Assembly: GCA_023974075.1 (NCBI GenBank)
Contig: CM043808.1
Location: 18,459,572-18,523,571, forward strand
DNA length: 64,000 nucleotides
Source: Chaenocephalus aceratus
Taxonomy: Eukaryota > Chordata > Actinopteri > Perciformes > Channichthyidae
Direction: 5' to 3'
Positions within the stretch are counted from its first letter, which is position 1. Each line of letters begins with the position of its first letter. The position numbers and the translations under genes are program-made. The notes under the pieces are model-generated. The model was not told the origin of the DNA. It was given only the letters and a program-made list of their open reading frames with translations, and made no database searches. Positions 1-64,000 of this stretch are shown piece by piece.

Positions 1-473
1 CACTCACTCACTCACTCACACACACACACACGTTCGCAAACTCTGGTAAAACTCAACCCAGCCTCATGATTTTAACAGAATTGACACCCAGGCTGTTGTG
101 GTGTCTCAAGCGCCAACAGCTATCTACTCGCTCCAACTCTAACACACACACTCACACACCCACCCACATTAAATGACTTATTTGCAGTCCTGAGCAGACA
201 CGTGTGAGCTAAAGTACAACACTCTGACAATGTAGAGACAGCTGGTGTGTGTCTTATATTCATCACAATTTCAGACACAGTATCAAGTGAGTGTCTGAGC
301 GGGGTCTCCTGAGGAAGGGGATGAGCTGCTGCTGCTGCTTGGGGTGGGGAAGAGACAGAGGCAGAATGATGAGTGGGTGGGGCAGGGGGAGACCGACAGA
401 GAGAGTGCATGTGTAAGTGCGTGTAACTCTTATCTGCGCTCTAAGTGTCCGTCTGGGCCTGTCTGAAAGTAGT

Positions 474-555
<82 letters not shown>

Positions 556-597
556 GTGTGTGGGTGGTGTGTGGTGGTGTGTGGTGTGTGTGTGTGT

Positions 598-637
<40 letters not shown>

Positions 638-655
638 TGTGTGTGTGTGGTGTGT

Positions 656-690
<35 letters not shown>

Positions 691-705
691 GTGGTGTGTG
701 TGTGT

Positions 706-752
<47 letters not shown>

Positions 753-1643
753 TGTGTGTGGGTGTGTGGTGTGTGTGGTGTGTGTGTGTGTGTGTGTGTG
801 TGTGCAGCGTTGACGGAGGCCTCCCCACAGGCAGACCTGTGTTAAATATTTAAAGCCCAGACAGGCTGTGGTATTGCCACAGTAATGTGTCTGTCTGATG
901 GCACTGGAGACCAAGAGCACGCCACTTGCTCTCTGTGTTTCAAAAACACACACACACAGTACTGCAGCGTTAGGAGTCATGACGCGCACAAGCAGATCCA
1001 CAGACACTTTTCTTCGGATGCAGACGTCACCATTTTCCCACACAGCCTCTCTTTGTTGTTCCATCAACCTTTTACACGCTTCCGTGCGCTCCTCTTTGCC
1101 CATTCCTACATGTAATCGAATATTGAACAACCTCTACATATATAATCACTGTAATTATCCTGCAAGTGCTGCACCGTTTCCCCATAAGTGTTCAGTATGC
1201 TGTAGTATTTATCTGTTAGTTCTTCTAACACAATGCAGCTAATATTTTCTGCTTCGGCAAGTACTGTAAATGCAGATGTCCTTTGCAATGTATTCTCTAG
1301 CCTGACAATGCCCGTTTGTGTTTTCAAGAGTAGGAATGAGAAGAAGTTTTGTGCTATGTTTCCCAGTGTAAATCTAAACATGAATGCAAAAGTCGTGTTC
1401 TTTATTCATCGCATTACTCTGTTGAACTTTGAATATTTCCCTTAAGAGAGGTTTGAACATGTGAAGGACGATAATTGTTATTTTTTTGCTTTTAAACACA
1501 CAATACACTATAAGCATGACGTTTAGGTGTAGTGGAAAACACATCTTTAAAGTTGTACTCATCATAATTTAAAAAACATTGTCAGCATACATTAAATGCG
1601 CAATATCGTTGTGTGTCTAAATAATAAATGATTTATTCCGCAG
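1..1643. other. Part of the intron upstream of nbas exon a
   Basis: Holds a (CTCA)/(CA) tract at 1-31 and the long GT array at 474-804. I see no exon that would fit phase 1 into exon a, so the preceding exon is probably before base 1. Reading frames here are translated GT repeat or chance frames. Confidence 0.6.
474..804. repeat. Interrupted (GT)n microsatellite, about 330 bp
   Basis: Nearly pure GT broken by about a dozen single-base slips (GTGGTG, GTTGTG). Such alternating purine-pyrimidine DNA can adopt Z-form. The reading frames over it (VCVCVC / HTHTHT) are artefacts. Confidence 0.98.

Positions 1644-64000
<62,357 letters not shown>

Noticed and set aside
417..853. Several long overlapping frames on both strands (VCVCVC / HTHTHT)
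   Set aside because: Translated GT/CA microsatellite; no codon structure. The same holds for 35931-36488, 47207-47681 and 62588-63482.

Overview
This window is vertebrate DNA, almost certainly from a ray-finned (teleost) fish. The evidence is a spliced vertebrate gene with GT-AG introns, long CA/GT microsatellites, a Rex3 (RTE-clade) retrotransposon with its (GATG)n tail, several L2-clade LINE fragments, and many short hAT-type elements with 8-bp target-site duplications (TSDs). There are no prokaryotic genes, and most long reading frames are translated CA/GT repeats.

The only host gene I can support is nbas (NBAS subunit of the NRZ tethering complex, neuroblastoma-amplified sequence) on the plus strand. 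Eight consecutive internal exons lie at 1644-1984, 4018-4242, 8335-8525, 12851-12940, 14014-14197, 48331-48470, 60257-60404 and 61724-61858. All have AG/GT borders, the phases fit at every junction, and the joined 1452 bases (484 codons) have no stop. They encode part of the C-terminal half of the protein. The gene starts before base 1 and continues past base 64000.

The rest is intronic. The introns before about 14.2 kb are modest and hold a few TIR elements (7192-7683, 8634-10000), one 23-bp Rex3 remnant and microsatellites. The 34-kb intron from 14198 to 48330 is a transposon graveyard. It holds a nearly intact full-length Rex3 (17123-20400, 13-bp TSD, one frameshift in a G10 run at the reverse transcriptase active site), nested L2 fragments, a hAT element with a broken BED zinc finger (34241-35034), a hAT inside another hAT (38270-39333 inside 37367-39658), an L2 inside a hAT (39705-41806), and a hAT inside an L2 (43686-44596). 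The next intron (48471-60256) holds a 4-kb structure with about 500-bp inverted repeats (49643-53690). A hAT (51496-52541) sits inside it, at the exact centre of a 45-bp palindrome. Two more TIR elements follow (55728-56689, 57997-59061).

I found no new multi-gene system. What deserves a second look is the fine structure of the transposon insertions: exact TSDs, nesting order, internal blocks shared between hAT families with different ends, and an ultra-short Rex3 insertion. No database search was run. Family names rest on motifs, ends, TSDs and remembered consensus features.
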